Assembly: GCF_000230675.1 (NCBI RefSeq)
Contig: NZ_AGIK01000001.1
Coordinates: 930,001-994,000, forward strand
Source: Synechococcus sp. WH 8016
GTDB lineage: Bacteria; Cyanobacteriota; Cyanobacteriia; PCC-6307; Cyanobiaceae
DNA length: 64,000 nt
Reading direction: 5' to 3'
The position numbers and the translations under genes were made by a program. The notes below the pieces were generated by a model that saw nothing but the letters and a program-made list of their open reading frames with translations, was not told where the DNA came from and made no database searches. Shown here in pieces: positions 63,779 to 64,000 of this stretch (position 1 is its first letter; each line of letters starts with the position of its first letter).

Positions 63779-64000
63779 GGCGGCGCTGGCATGGGCACCC
63801 CAAAGTCACTCGGCTGCTGTCGCATCCACTCCAGGGTGAGCTGATCCCGCGGCGACAACTTCAACACCGGGGAGGCTCCTTGTACGGGAGCCATCGCATC
63901 ACTGGGAACCTGGCTATGGGCCCAAAGTCCGAAGGCGTGGCCCAACTCATGAAGCGCGGTGGCCTGTTGAGACTCGGCTCTCAACTCAGGGGAAACCATC
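63775..64000 (-). CDS. Metzincin-type zinc peptidase, 5' end outside the window
   Basis: Frame open to the window edge. Contains TALHELGHAFGLWAHS, the metzincin HExxHxxGxxH-like signature, and SPRDQLTLEWMRQQP near the end. Only about 75 C-terminal residues are visible. Matrixin-like peptidases are usually exported. Overlaps hisIE's stop by 4 bases. Confidence 0.82.
   Translation of the reverse strand, partial: MVSPELRAESQQATALHELGHAFGLWAHSQVPSDAMAPVQGASPVLKLSPRDQLTLEWMRQQPSDFGVPMPAPP

Overview
The window is a 64 kb piece of a unicellular marine cyanobacterial chromosome, most likely marine Synechococcus (sub-cluster 5.1). The assignment rests on gene content: plastocyanin next to cytochrome c6, Ycf51, a TamB-like 1473-residue protein, cyanobacterial HisIE, GlgB and HemE. 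Strain level cannot be fixed from the sequence alone.

Left core (1-24.2 kb). Housekeeping genes: an M3 oligopeptidase, a three-gene membrane cluster that includes a predicted membrane serine hydrolase, a tightly packed reverse-strand run (lipase-folB-proA-ROK glucokinase-tamB-like), ycf51, a DUF4332 protein, a CocE-type hydrolase, glgB, hemE, an SDR protein, petE, petJ, a Nif11-like peptide and several small conserved proteins.

Genomic island (about 24.42-55.42 kb). A tyrosine recombinase (54189-55283) lies beside a 65-codon gene (55352-55549). The last 17 sense codons shared by that gene are duplicated at the far end of the island (24423-24491). The two copies encode the same 17 residues but differ at 13 of 51 bases, all synonymous. 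This is what integration into the 3' end of a protein-coding gene looks like when the element brings its own replacement 3' end. The island has three parts. (a) A left module of small phage- or satellite-like genes (24.7-37.35 kb). (b) A central AT-rich segment (37.4-49.99 kb) with several secreted proteins, the most striking being a homologue of thiol-activated/cholesterol-dependent cytolysins, plus fragments of core genes (alaS twice, gatB, speA, an rRNA methyltransferase). (c) A right module (50.0-55.3 kb) with a Rad52-like annealing protein, a winged-helix protein, an excisionase-like protein and the integrase. At least three, probably four, gene families occur in both outer modules, so the island may be a composite of two related satellite-type elements with secreted-protein cargo between them.

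Right core (55.35-64 kb). clpB, two tandem DHA2-type permeases with a partner EmrA/HlyD adaptor, a QueD-like protein, hisIE and the end of a metzincin-type protease.

Regulatory and repeat structure in the island: a 14-unit 8-bp tandem repeat directly before a start codon, three AGGAGGT hairpins between small genes, two copies of a promoter-like block with an AGAGAC/GTCTCT inverted repeat, and several intrinsic terminators. No tRNA, rRNA, CRISPR array or insertion sequence was recognised.
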